Assembly: GCA_036186865.1 (NCBI GenBank)
Contig: AP025074.1
Coordinates: forward strand, 12,944,758-13,008,757
Reading direction: 5' to 3'
Origin: Eustoma russellianum
Taxonomy: Eukaryota; Streptophyta; Magnoliopsida; Gentianales; Gentianaceae
Length of the DNA stretch: 64,000 bases
The position numbers and the translations under genes are program-made. Below, in pieces: positions 52,998 through 64,000 of this stretch. Under the pieces are notes generated by a model that was not told the DNA's origin, searched no databases, and was given only the letters and a program-made list of their open reading frames with translations. Position 1 is the first letter of the stretch. Every line of letters starts with the position of its first letter.

Positions 52998-54173
52998 ATG
53001 GCTGCTAATAACAATTCTACCTTATCGCTGCGATCTATCCTTGAGAAGAAAAAACTAAAAGAATGTGGGACTAATTTTGTTGACTGGTTTCGAAACTTGA
53101 GAATTGTTCTCAAGCAAGAGAAGAAGTCCTACGTGCTCGATGACCCTGTCCCTGAACCCCCTCCTGCTGATGCTTCTGTTGCTGTTAAGAACAAGTATAA
53201 GAAGCATGTTGAAGATTCCAATGACATAGGATGTCTAATGTTGGCAACTATGTGTCCAGGACTTCAGAAAGACCTGGAACACTTAGAAGCTTATGAGATG
53301 AGTGTGCATCTCAAACAAGCTTTCCAACAACAGGCTAGGCAGGATAGGTTCGACAACCGCTGTTGCACTTTTTGACTGTAAGATGTCTGAAGGTGAATCT
53401 GTTAGCGTTCATGTTCTGAAGATGAAAGGCTATATAGATCACCTTGCAAGACTTGGATATCCCCTGAGTTTGGAACTCGCCACGGATTTGATCCTACACT
53501 CTTTGCCTAGCAGTTTTTCTCAGTTCGTCATGAACTACAATATGAATAATATGGAAAAGTCCATTCCTGAGCTACATGGTATCAAGAAGCCTACCCATGT
53601 ATTGAGTGTCAATACCAAGCTAATGAAAAAGAAAGCTAAAGGCAAGGGTAAGGCTAAAAGTGCAAAGGGTGCAAAAAGGGCAAAGGGTCAAGCTAAACCG
53701 AAACCTGGTCCCAAGGCAAAGGTTCCTAAGGAAGGAACTTGTTTCCATTGCAGCAAGCCTGGGCATTGGAAAAGAAATTGTGATGTTTATTTGGAGGAGT
53801 TGAAGAAGCTGAAGGGTAGTACAACTATATCTTCAGGTATTTATGTTATAGAAATTAATTTATCTACTTCTTCTTCCTGGGTATTAGATACTGGATGTGG
53901 ATCCCATATTTGTACAAATATGCAGGGGCTCAAAAGGAGTAGGATGCTGAAGAAGGGCGAGGTGGACCTACGTGTTGGCAATAGAGCAAGAGTTGCTGCT
54001 ATAGCTGTAGGGACCTATGAGCTTGTCTTGCCCAATGGGCTTTTGTTAGTTTTAAACAATTGCTTTTATGTTCCTACTATGAGCAGGAATCTTATTTCAG
54101 TGTCTGTTTTGGATGATGAAGGTTATTCATTTTTAATTAAAAATAAGAAGTTTTCTATTTTGATAAAAATGAC
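52998..54173 (+). pseudogene. Copia gag and protease
   Basis: Starts MAANNNSTLSLRSILEKKKL at an ATG and runs to the gag core (FVDWFRNLRIVLKQEKKSYV). One frameshift near 53350 interrupts it; the second frame continues CKMSEGESVSVHVLKMKGYI to a basic stretch rich in Lys-Gly and one zinc knuckle (CFHCSKPGHWKRNC). Protease motif SSSWVLDTGCGSHIC follows at about 53871. A second frameshift lies near 54170, before the integrase. Confidence 0.88.
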
Positions 54174-54869
54174 TTGCTTTATTGTATTGCAAGTAGTTAT
54201 AATGGCATTTATGTCCTTAACCTTGATGATTCCAATGACGGTAATATTTATAACATATCTTCAAAGAGAACTAAGCCAAATGAATTAAACCCTACATATT
54301 TATGGCATTGTCGCCTTAGCCATATAAATGAGAAGCGCGTATCTAAACTCCATCAAGATGGATTATTAGATTCATTTGATTTTGAATCATTTGAAAATTG
54401 CGAGTCTTGTTTGCTTGGAAAGATGACAAAGACTCCTTTTACTGGACATAGTGAAAGGGCTAATGACTTATTGGGCTTGGTACATATAGATGTATGCGGT
54501 CCAATCAGCATTAGTGCCAGGGGAGGATTTCAGTATTTCATTACTTTTACTGATGATTTCAGTAGGTATGGCTATGTCTACCTAATGAAACATAAGCATG
54601 AGTCTTTTGAAATGTTTAGAACTTTTCAAAATGAAGTACAAAATCAACTTGGTAAGACAATTAAAACCCTTTGATCAGATCGAGGTGGTGAATATTTGAG
54701 CTAAGAATTTGACCAACATCTAAGAAATTGTGGAATCGTTTCACAGTTGACTCCTCCAGGAACTCCACAATGGAATGGTGTTTCTGAAAGGAGAAATCGG
54801 ACTTTATTGGATATGGTTCGATCTATGATGGGTCAAGTAGATCTTCCTTTATCCTTTTGAGGTTATGCC
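54174..54869 (+). pseudogene. Copia integrase, with three stops
   Basis: YLWHCRLSHINEKRVSKLH and CESCLLGKMTKTPF give the HHCC region; HIDVCGPISI starts the core. Stops at 54672 (family Arg), 54702 (family Gln) and 54858 (family Trp) are all in the same frame as the downstream pol. Between them GIVSQLTPPGTPQWNGVSER carries the glutamate region. All three fit a single C-to-T or G-to-A change. Confidence 0.9.
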
Positions 54870-56942
54870 TTGGAGACAGCTGCATTCATTTTGAACCGTG
54901 TACCATCTAAAGCGGTTGAAAAGACACCATATGAGATGTGGACTGGTAAGAGACCCAATTTGTCTTTTCTTAGGATTTGGGGTTGTGAAGCTTATGTGAA
55001 AAGATTAATGTCAGATAAGCTAGCTCTAAAATCTATCAAATGTATTTTTGTGGGGTATCCTAAAGAAACTAAAGGGTACTATTTCTATATTCCCTCAGAG
55101 AACAAAATGTTTGTTGCTCGAAATGGAGTCTTTTTGGAAAAGGAGTTTCTCTCCAAGAGAACAAGTGGGAGTATAGTACAACTTGAGGAAACTCAAGTTC
55201 CACAAGATATCGTTGAACCGTCTTTAGAGACGATTTCAGAACCACAAACAGCTGTGGAGCCTGAAAATGTAACACAAGTCCAACGCAGATCTGATAGGAT
55301 ACATCGTCAGCCAGAGAGATACGAATTTCTTGTGACTGATGATAGTCAAGTTATGCTCATAGATCAAGATGAGCCTACTACCTATCAGGAAGCTGTGTCA
55401 GGTCCAGATTCAGATAAATGGCTTGGAGCCATGAATTCTGAGATGCAATCCATGTTTGATAACCAAGTTTGGTCTTTAATTGATCCTCCAGAGGGTATTA
55501 AGACTATTGGTTGCAAATGGGTTTTCAAGAAGAAAACTGACATGGATGGAAATGTGCAAACCTACAAAGCAAGGCTTGTGGCAAAAGGTTTCAAGCAAAC
55601 TCATGGTATAGACTATGATGAAACCTTTTCACCAGTAGCTATGCTTAAGTCTACTCGAATTCTCCTTGCCATTGCAGCATACTACGATTATGAGATATGG
55701 CAAATGGATGTCAAAACTGCTTTCCTTAATGGAAATTTACTCGAGGATGTGTACATGATACAACCTGAGGGTTTTGTAAATCCTGAGAATTCAAAGAAGG
55801 TTTGCAAGATTCAAAGGTCCATCTATAGATTGAAGCAAGCATCTCGAAGCTGGAATCTTCGTTTTGATGAAACAGTTAAGAACTTTGGTTTCATCAAGAA
55901 TGAAGATGAACCTTGTGTTTACAAGATGGTTAGTGGGAGTGCAGTAGTGTTTCTGGTCCTATATGTGGATGACATATTGCTTATTGGAAATGATATCCCT
56001 ACCTTGCAAAAGGTTAAGGCTTGGTTAGGGAATTCATTTTCAATAAAGGACTTGGACGAGGCTACCTATATCCTTGGTATCAAGATCTATAGGGATAGAT
56101 CTAAAAGGATAATAGGCTTGAGTCAGAGTACATACATAGATAAAATGTTGAAGAGGTTCAACATGCAAGAGTCCAAGAAAGGATTCTTGCCTATGTCTCA
56201 TGGCATTCATCTTAGCAAGAATCAATGTCCTCAGACATCTGATGAGCGAGATCGAATGAATAGAATTCCTTATGCTTCTGCTATAGGATCGATCATGTAT
56301 GCTATGTTATGTACTAGACCAGATGTCTCATATCCATTGAGCACAACCAGTAGATATCAAGCTGACCCCGGTGAAGGTCACTGGACAGCTGTCAAAAATA
56401 TTCTTAAGTACCTCAGAAGGACTAAAGAAGTATTCTTGGTTTATGGAGGTTTGGATGACGAGTTAGTTGTAAATGGTTACACAGATGCTAGCTTCCAAAC
56501 CGACATAGATGATTTCAGATCGCAGTCCGATTTTGTATTCACATTGAATAGTGGAGCTGTTAGTTGGAAGAGTTCAAAACAAAGCACTGTGGCTGATTCT
56601 ACAACAGAGGTTGAGTATATAGCAGCATCAGATGCAGCTAAAGAAGCAGTTTGGTTGAAGAAGTTCATCGCTGAGCTAGGAGTGGTACCTAGCATTGCAA
56701 ATCCTGTGGACATTTATTGTGACAACAATGGTGCCATAGCACAAACAAAAGAGCCTAGGTCTCATCAGAGATCTAAACATATACTCAGATGCTACCATCT
56801 TATTCGAGACATCATCGATAGTGGAGATGTCAAGATATGCAAAGTTGACACAAACGATAACATAGCGGATCCATTGACTAAGCCTCTCTCACGGGTCAAG
56901 CATGATCAGCACACTAGATCTACGGCTCTCAGATATTTGTAG
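54870..56942 (+). CDS. Copia integrase C-terminus, reverse transcriptase and RNase H
   Basis: 690 uninterrupted codons, the longest open pol block here. Integrase end: TPYEMWTGKRPNLSFLRIWG and KCIFVGYPKETKGYYF. RT: KWVFKKKTDMDGNVQTYKAR, DYDETFSPVA, WQMDVKTAFLNGNLLEDVY, YRLKQASRSW and the catalytic LYVDDILLIGND. RNase H: VNGYTDASFQTD, QSTVADSTTEVEYIAASDAA, VDIYCDNNGAIAQTKEPRSH and NIADPLTKPLS. Some catalytic-site neighbours differ from the usual form (IYRLKQASRS for LYGLKQASRS), but no key Asp is missing. It has no proper ATG: this is the tail of an interrupted polyprotein. Confidence 0.93.
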   Translation: METAAFILNRVPSKAVEKTPYEMWTGKRPNLSFLRIWGCEAYVKRLMSDKLALKSIKCIFVGYPKETKGYYFYIPSENKMFVARNGVFLEKEFLSKRTSGSIVQLEETQVPQDIVEPSLETISEPQTAVEPENVTQVQRRSDRIHRQPERYEFLVTDDSQVMLIDQDEPTTYQEAVSGPDSDKWLGAMNSEMQSMFDNQVWSLIDPPEGIKTIGCKWVFKKKTDMDGNVQTYKARLVAKGFKQTHGIDYDETFSPVAMLKSTRILLAIAAYYDYEIWQMDVKTAFLNGNLLEDVYMIQPEGFVNPENSKKVCKIQRSIYRLKQASRSWNLRFDETVKNFGFIKNEDEPCVYKMVSGSAVVFLVLYVDDILLIGNDIPTLQKVKAWLGNSFSIKDLDEATYILGIKIYRDRSKRIIGLSQSTYIDKMLKRFNMQESKKGFLPMSHGIHLSKNQCPQTSDERDRMNRIPYASAIGSIMYAMLCTRPDVSYPLSTTSRYQADPGEGHWTAVKNILKYLRRTKEVFLVYGGLDDELVVNGYTDASFQTDIDDFRSQSDFVFTLNSGAVSWKSSKQSTVADSTTEVEYIAASDAAKEAVWLKKFIAELGVVPSIANPVDIYCDNNGAIAQTKEPRSHQRSKHILRCYHLIRDIIDSGDVKICKVDTNDNIADPLTKPLSRVKHDQHTRSTALRYL

Positions 56943-56962
56943 GCCTAGTGCAAGTGGGAGAT
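56943..56962 (+). promoter_or_regulatory. Polypurine tract of copia element
   Basis: Contains caagtgggaga just before the LTR start TGTTAG at 56963; it primes plus-strand synthesis in such elements. Confidence 0.75.
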
Positions 56963-57841
56963 TGTTAGTGTATGTGCCCTAGGCCATGATTTGGATATTT
57001 ATGTTATGCATTTATTATTAATAAAAGAGGTTTTATTATCATTATTGTTGGTTAGTATGTTACACAATTTTGATATATGTCCCTGATTTATTATTGTTAT
57101 GGAGAGAAAATAATTTATAATCAGTATGAGTATTGATTTGATAATCATGAGATGATTATGTGTATGGTGATACGAATCAATCTCATAGATACTTGTTAGA
57201 GAACAGTGTATTGGATAGACCCATCATGAGATTGCTACATGGATTAGCGTCATAAGTAAATCTCATGATAGTCATGTTTTAAATCCTTTGACTTGAGATT
57301 GTCATAGTTTCCAACATAAGGACTATTATATTTTGACATGATCAAACGTTATCCGTAACTGGATAATAATAAAGGTCATGATTGAATGTGATAGAAATTA
57401 TGTAGATGATATTGAACAATCAAGATAGAATTTGTCCCTCTCTTTTGAGAGAGATATCTTTGGGGCCCCTCGATTAGTGAGACTGTGAAATGCATGGCCG
57501 TGCTCAAATGAATTGATAGTGTGATCAATATCATTTGTTTTATCAGTCTACTTAGAGATCGAGTAATCATATGTTTGAACTATATAAGTATGACGCTGAC
57601 CATGACTTATGTTCAAACTAGATATCGTGTGACAAAAGGATTAATGCATGTACTATTATTAGGCTAGTTGGACTTTACTTGTATTAATTGGGTAGTTGTA
57701 ATGCCTTGCTAGAGGCCAATTACGACTTGTTGGTTTAATAGAGATTTAATCAACTGCCAATTAATATGGGCCTATCGGGTCACACACAAGAATGCGTAAG
57801 GCTGAGATTAATAATATTAATAATATTAATATTGGATATTA

Positions 57842-57900
<59 letters not shown>

Positions 57901-58437
57901 CATTATTATTATTATTATTATCGTTTTAATATTAATAATATTAATATTGGATATTAATTATTATTAATATTATTATTTTCGTTTTTGTGGTTATACGTAT
58001 ATACATATATATATATATATATGCTGTCAGATAATAATGAGAGAATCCATATCTGATATGGATTTTGAATATCCTGACAGAATCCATATCTGATATGGAT
58101 TTTGATTGGCATCAACGAAACCGATTAGGACTCGGTTTTTAATATCCATAAATGCGTATATATATCTATGTATCTCGTACATAGAGACATACGAAATACA
58201 CACAAAAACAACAGAAACCCTAGAATCGTTTTTGTGAAAAACGAGTTCTTCAGCCGCGCCGTTTGAAGAGCTAGCACTCCAGGCGGAAGCGTTCGTGTGG
58301 ATACCGACAGAGTGTGTTCGTGATTTCGCACCTCTTCCATCTGCAGACTTCGAATCTACGGAGGTAGTTTTTGATTTTTTTTGTCGAATTAAACGAACAA
58401 CATGGATCCTTGGTAGGAAATCGGAGATCAAGTTTTT
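56963..58437 (+). repeat. Copia LTR B, missing its last 47 bases
   Basis: Matches LTR A up to the base equivalent to 51233, then joins L1 sequence equivalent to 48853. It has a longer (ATT)n block (57841-57921) and a shorter (TA)n block than LTR A. Confidence 0.92.
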
Positions 58438-59296
58438 CTACCCCATGCGGAATCTGTCCCTGTTATGGTTCCGCTTGCTGCGTCTGTTATGGCTTGTACT
58501 AATGAGGCTTCTGAGCAACAAGAGGAGGGACAGATACAGGTGGTTATGGAGCCTGAGTCTATTCAGTTTAATGCTATTCAGAACCTGTCGGCTACGCAGG
58601 TGTCACATGCCTTATTTCATCTCCTTACGATCCCTCGCAGCCTGCTGTGGAAAGACACGAACCGAAATTATGTCATGCCTCTGATACTAAAGCTTTGGCA
58701 GCAGTTACATCTGCTGAGGACCAAGATCTACATCATGCAACGTAGGATTTGGCACAATGATCCAGTAATATTCAGGGTATGGCCGAGCAAGCCTCTATTG
58801 GAGTGTATTTAAATTACCCCATCTTCTATATCCTCATTCCATGGGTTAGTTGAATGCAGCAAGAAACGGCAACGTAGTAAGAAAAAAGACATGCTGCGGC
58901 CTCCACCATCTACCCAAGTAACTCGGTCGGCTTCAAGCTTGGACCTGTCCTCTGCTCAATGAATTCTCTGACGTGGAATGTTTAGGGTGTGCTCAGCTCC
59001 CTGAATAGAATTCAATACTTAGTGCGCAAGTATCACATTCACTAGCTTATTTTGATTGAACCGAAGTTGCCGTGCGACAAGTTGGAGCACTACTAGCTCA
59101 ATTTCGGTTTCTCTCAAGCAGTCTCTTCCTTAGACAGTAAAATCTTGGTGTTTTGGATGGCATCGGTGTTGCTCAATTTAAACATATCTCATGTGGTCCG
59201 AAATATTTCTATTGGCTTTCAGTGTATACCATCTGGGAAGTTTTTTTGGTGGACAACCATTTACGGACATCATAATATGCTGGCTTTATGTGTCTT
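58438..59296 (+). repeat. Duplicated L1 segment
   Basis: Second copy of 48853-49716 with scattered substitutions and one-base indels. It covers the ORF1 tail and the start of ORF2 (MNSLTWNV-stop again). Directly followed by the start of LTR C, as the first copy is by LTR A, so L1 plus LTR was duplicated as one unit. Confidence 0.93.
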
Positions 59297-60173
59297 TGTT
59301 ATTGTATGTGCCCTAGGCCATGATTTGGATATTTATGTTATGCATTTATTATTAATAAAAGAGGTTTTATTATCATTATTTTTGGTTAGTATGTTACACA
59401 ATTTTGATATATGTCCCTGATTTATTATTGTTATGGAGAGAAAATAATTTATAATCAGTATGAGTATTGATTTGATAATCATGAGATGATTATGTGTATG
59501 GTGATACGAATCAATCTCATAGATACTTGTTAGAGAACAGTGTATTGGATAGACCCATCATGAGATTGCTACATGGATTAGCGTCATAAGTAAATCTCAT
59601 GATAGTCATGTTTTAATCCTTTAACTTGAGATTGTCATAGTTTCCAACATAAGGACTATTATATTTTGACATGATCAAACATTATCCGTAACTGGATAAT
59701 AATAAAGGTCATGATTGAATGTGATAGAAATTATATAGAGGATATTGAACAATCAAGATAGAATTTGTCCCTCTCTTTTGAGAGAGATATCTTTGGGCCC
59801 CTCGATTAGTGAGACTGTGAAATGCATGGCCGTGCTCAAATGAATTGATAGTGTGATCAATATCATTTGTTTTATCAGTCTACTTAGAGATCGAGTAATC
59901 ATATGTTTGAACTATATAAGTATGACGCTGACCATGACTTATGTTCAAACTAGATATCGTGTGACAAAAGGATTAATGCATGTACTATTATTAGGCTAGT
60001 TGGACTTTACTCGTATTAATTGGGTAGTTGCAATGCCTTGCTAGAGGCCAATTACGACTTGTTGGTTTAATAGAGATTTAATCAACTGCCAATTAATATG
60101 GGCCTATCGGGTCACACACAAGAATGCGTAAGGCTGAGATTAATAATATTAATAATATTAATATTGGATATTA

Positions 60174-60232
<59 letters not shown>

Positions 60233-60319
60233 CGTTTTAATATTAATAATATTAATATTGGATATTAATTATTATTAATATTATTATTTTCGTTTTTCTG
60301 GTTACATGTATATAGATAT

Positions 60320-60383
<64 letters not shown>

Positions 60384-60465
60384 GAAACATTTATTTTATT
60401 AAAAATAAAGCCTCACTTATGGCAGAGGAAAACCATATTACATAAGTTCAGAGTAGGCCAAATAA

Positions 60466-60549
<84 letters not shown>

Positions 60550-61008
60550 TGTCAGATAATAATGAGAGAATCCATATCTGATATGGATTTTGAATATCCT
60601 GACAGAATCCATATCTGATATGGATTTTGATTGGCATCAACGAAATCGATTATGACTCGGTTTTTAATATCCATAAATACGTATATATATCTATGTATCT
60701 CGTACATAGAGACATACGAAATACACACGAAAACAACAGAAACCCTAGAATCGTTTTTGTGAAAAACGAGTTCTTCAGCCGCGCCGTTTGAAGAGCTAGC
60801 ACTCCAGGCGGAAGCGTTCGTGTGGATACCGATAGAGGGTGTTCGTGATTTCGCACCTCTTCCATCTGCAGACTTCGAATCTACGGAGGTAGTTTTTGAT
60901 TTCTTTTGTCGAATTAAACGAACAACATAGATCCTTGGTAGGAAATCGGAGATCAAGTTTTTGTTTTCCGCTACGCGTTTGGCAGTGATCTCGGTTGATT
61001 TCCTAACA
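59297..61008 (+). repeat. Copia LTR C, with an insertion in its TA tract
   Basis: Complete at both ends (TGTTATTG to CTAACA), followed by the gtctt target duplication. It is ~150 bases longer than LTR A because of a LINE-tail insertion and expanded (TA)n around 60320-60547. Confidence 0.92.
60379..60470 (-). mobile_element. LINE 3'-end insertion in TA repeat
   Basis: On the minus strand it reads GGCCTACTCTGAACTTATG, GGTTTTCCTCTGCCATAAG, an AATAAAAT poly(A) signal and a short tail. The 3' region resembles the copy at 26159-26473. It is absent from LTRs A and B. The target duplication cannot be seen because the site is TA repeats. Confidence 0.65.
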
Positions 61009-64000
61009 GTCTTATGGGAGGATCTACTCCCCTTTTCACGTAGGATTGTTGACCTATGGGTTGGGGGTTGATTTCAATACTTTCTTGACCCTGGATGAGC
61101 ATAAGGGTGCTTCAACCACCTCACTACAACAGTTAGTGGATTTTAATCAGTGGGTTTGTGATACAGGCTTGTTGGGTCTACCTTTTCAAGGCTCCCAATA
61201 CACTTGGTCTGATGGTCAAGGGCTCAGATGAGCGTGTCGACGTCTAGATCGTCTGCTATGTTCTGCGAGTTTCCATGAGGTATTCGACACTCTATTAGTT
61301 CAGCATTTGAATCTTGCAACATCCGACCATGCTCCTCTATTATTTACGGGCCATGATTTAGATACTACTGGCCCTCGCTCTTTTCGCTTCCTTGAGGTGT
61401 GGCTGTCTCATCTTGACTTCAGTGACTTTATGCGACACACTTGGAGTAGCTATTGCAACAACAGGAGGAATGCGAGGGTTTTATAATAAATTGCAGAAGC
61501 TGAAGTCTGATCTCAGAAGATGGAATAAATCGATATTTAGTAATTTTTTTGATGCGGCCTCAGATGTTGAGGCGAGGGTGGTACATGCGGAGACACTGTA
61601 TGATGTTAATCCAACGGCTGATAACCGTGAGGCTTACCATGGTGCTAAGACACGTCTTCTACAAGCACAGAATTGGGTTTGTCAGTATTGACATCAGAAA
61701 GAACGAGTCCACTGGTTGCAGGAAGGTGATGCCAATACAACGTATTATCATGGTCTTGTTAAAGATCGTCGGCAAAAACAATGAATTGCTTGTGTTTTAT
61801 CCTCCACTGGTGCGGAGTGTTTGACGGACTTGGCTATTCAGGGTGAGGCTATGCAATTTTATGCAAGCCTGTTTGCTATAGAGACTACGACAAACCATGA
61901 ATTCATTCTGTAGTATATTCTATATCTGGTAACTTCTGATGATAACACGACATTGCTTGCTATTCCGCAACAGCTGAGGTTAAAGATGCTGTTTGGGCTC
62001 TGAGTCCTACTAGTGTTTCTGGTCCAGATGGTTATCATGGTTCAATTCTATCATCATTGTGGGGAGATAATCAACCAGGGCGTATTAAAAGCAATGCAAG
62101 AGTTTTTTCTTGGAGTGCAAGTTCCGACTGCAACGGCTGCTTCTCTTATCACTCTTATACTGAAGGTGTCCTCACCAGTATCATTCGCTGATTTTTGTCC
62201 TATTTGTCTGAAGAACTTCATTTCTAAAGTAGTGACATGTGTTCTGTCTTCCCGGCTGGGGTTCCTTATCCCTCGACTGATACCTAAGCAGGTGGGTTTT
62301 ATGCCGGGGATGGAATAGCTGAGCAGATTCTGATGGCTAAGGCTGCATCATGGGGTTAGAGCTATCATCAAATTGGACATGGCTAACACATTTGATCGGG
62401 TAAGTTGGAATTATCTAGAGCGATTGGTACTTCGGATGGGGTTTCAGGATTTTTTTGTCAGGTAAATCATGAACAATTTAACGGCCACCAAATGCTCAGT
62501 TTTAGTCAACGGTAAACCGTGTTGTTTCTCCAATACTGGTCGAGGAGTCAAGCAATGTAATCTGCTGTCTCCTCTGCTATTGATTCTTGCATCGGAGGGT
62601 TTCAGCAATGGTCTCAATTCATTGGTTGCACGTTCTTGGATTCGTGGTTTTGAGGAGTGTCTGCTAGCCACTCCATCTCATTTGGGTTTGCAGATGATTT
62701 GCTTATATTTCTCTCAATGTCGGCGCAAAACTTACGATGCTTTACTCAGTTTTTCATGCAGTATCAGCAGGCTTCAAAGCAGCAGGTGAAATTTAGTAAG
62801 AATTTGGTTGTCGTCAGTAATAATCTATATGGTAGTCAGGTGGCAGAAATGTTAGGAATGCGTTTATCTACCTTTCTAATGAGATACTTGGGGGCTCCGA
62901 TTCATTGCAGTATTTGCTGTGCAGCGTACTGCACTTCTTTACTGAGTCATTTTGATGCCCGACTGGTTGGATGGTCGAATTAGCTATTAAGTGCAGCGGA
63001 TCGACTGACACTTATTCGTTCTGTTCTATCGGCAATCCCTTTACACTTGTTTGCTTTCTCTAGACTCCCACGCAGTGTCATAATAAAGTTGGAGCGGAAA
63101 CTTGTGCATTTCTTCTAGGTTGGTCGTCACCATTGGAGATCTTGGAAGGATATTTGCTTCCCAGTGGCAGAAGATGGTCTCGGAGTGTGGTCCTTGACTT
63201 CCTTACAGCAAGCTTACAAGTGCAAGATGTGGTGGTCCTATCATGAGTGTACCACGGTTTGGGCAAAGTTCATTCGTCAGAAATATGGTGGCCGAGAACA
63301 TTTTTGCGAGTTACTTTATGACTCTCCTGACTGGAAGCGTATTTGCCGGATTAATTCATTTTGTCAGAATCGAGTGGGGGAGGGTCAGCAAGGCCTACAC
63401 TGGTGTCCGAATGCGAACAGCCAATTTTTGCTGAAGAGTGCATATGATGAGTGTCGGACATCGTGAGTTACATTGCGTTCTTGTCATTATATTTGGTGGT
63501 CATGATTGCCGCAATCATCTAAAATGTTCATGTGGAAGTTGCACTTCCGAGCTTTGCCGGTTCCGAAAAATATGTGTGCTTTTTCTGTGGATTTCCCGAC
63601 TATATATCCATTCTGTTTACTATCGAGTAGTGGGTTGAATCATATTTTTCTACATTGTCCCACGCTATCTTATATTTGGCAAAGATATGCTCTTCTTCTT
63701 GATGGTCCGGTGTCACTCTATACGTCGTTACGGTCTCACCTCATGGGTTGATGGCTTACGTCTTCTTCTAGTACCATGCGTGTGCATCTCAGAGTGGTGG
63801 TCGCGTACGTAATTTGTTGGAGTGTCTGGAAGGAATATGCAGGTATTGTTTTTGGGGATGAGTCATATAATTCACGTAGTCTTGAGGAGCGCGTGCGAAT
63901 GGATATGTTAGTTTGGTGCCAGGCACCCTCAGGTAAGAGGTTTGCCGAGGTGCTACCTACGTTAGTCACGGCTGTCTGTCACCTTCTATACATTGTCCTC
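61009..64000 (+). pseudogene. L1-like LINE ORF2, endonuclease end to zf-RVT (runs off window)
   Basis: Resumes after the copia element. Endonuclease end: DFNTFLTLDEHKGAS, QGSQYTWSDGQG, RRLDRLLCSASFHEVF and TSDHAPLLF. Reverse transcriptase: SGPDGYHGS (about 62017), a run of frame changes, the catalytic FADDLLIF at about 62687, YLGAPI, and RLTLIRSVLSAIPLHLF. After this GREHFCELLYDSP and the zf-RVT region MFMWKLHFRALPVPKNMCAF (about 63523), then a C-terminal extension to the window edge. Numerous stops and frameshifts. L1 ORF2 nicks DNA and copies RNA in place; this one is dead. Confidence 0.88.

Larger units (their letters stand above)
49717..61008 (+). mobile_element. Second Ty1/copia element with tandem duplication, in L1
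   Basis: LTRs at 49717-51280, 56963-58437 (lacks its last 47 bases) and 59297-61008. A duplicated piece of the host L1 (58438-59296) lies between the second and third. The outer ends share gtctt (49712-49716 and 61009-61013), and L1 ORF2 reads on across the joint, so the outer LTRs mark the original insertion. Internal order: gag, protease, integrase, reverse transcriptase, RNase H. Different family from the 27-41 kb element: shorter LTRs, ends TGTTAG/CTAACA, different gag. Confidence 0.92.

Noticed and set aside
60306..60640. Ile-Tyr repeat proteins on both strands
   Set aside because: Translation of (TA)n in copia LTR C; no non-repeat coding sequence.

Overview
This window is plant nuclear DNA, almost certainly from a dicot. 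One recognisable host gene lies at the left edge and the other ~55 kb is a nested graveyard of retrotransposons. The signs are GT-AG introns in a plant-type gene, Ty1/copia, Ty3/gypsy, RTE and L1 elements with plant-specific features, a tRNA-derived SINE, and long AT-rich microsatellites. There is no bacterial-style operon, CRISPR array, rRNA or intact tRNA gene.

Host gene (about 1-8.4 kb, minus strand): the first four coding exons of the translation factor eIF2B beta subunit (8079-8027, 7917-7763, 2063-1776, 1559-1430). They join in frame to about 208 codons; the catalytic-fold half lies beyond the left edge. Intron 2 is ~5.7 kb because it carries a 4.3-kb non-autonomous LTR element (2410-6743, antisense to the gene, flanked by the near-identical pentamers ctggt/ctgat).

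Region 9.0-23.3 kb: an RTE-type LINE on the minus strand was split by an ~11.4-kb chromovirus-type Ty3/gypsy element (9672-21114, 2.66-kb LTRs). The gypsy 5' LTR was itself hit by a 1.24-kb palindromic, Mutator-like foldback element (9727-10962, 9-bp target duplication). The gypsy polyprotein is interrupted by stops, frameshifts and two short GT-AG intron-like insertions.

Region 23.3-27.2 kb: a patchwork with a SINE (11-bp target duplication), a minus-strand LTR/primer-site relic, an L1 endonuclease fragment, a hAT-like fragment, a 5'-truncated LINE copy (17-bp target duplication), and a second RTE LINE on the plus strand.

Region 27.2-48 kb: that RTE LINE received a Sirevirus-like copia complex with the order LTR-internal-LTR-partial gag-partial LTR (27240-41033, target duplication agtag). 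Forty-three bases further on lies an inverted, truncated relative (41077-~44650). A gypsy-like element without coding capacity follows (~44651-~48050).

Region 48-64 kb: an L1-like LINE (ORF1 with DUF4283-type domain and zinc knuckle; ORF2 with endonuclease, reverse transcriptase and zf-RVT) was split by a second, different copia element (49717-61008, target duplication gtctt). A segment of L1 plus LTR was then duplicated in tandem. The L1 runs off the right edge.

No element looks able to move on its own. Most in-frame stops in the pol genes fit single C-to-T or G-to-A changes, as expected for methylated, silenced DNA. The copia pol block at 54870-56942 is the longest open frame. I found no new enzymatic or defence system. 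The most unusual content is structural: the palindromic element, the gypsy introns, the templated-filler junctions, and the inverted and duplicated LTR arrangements.
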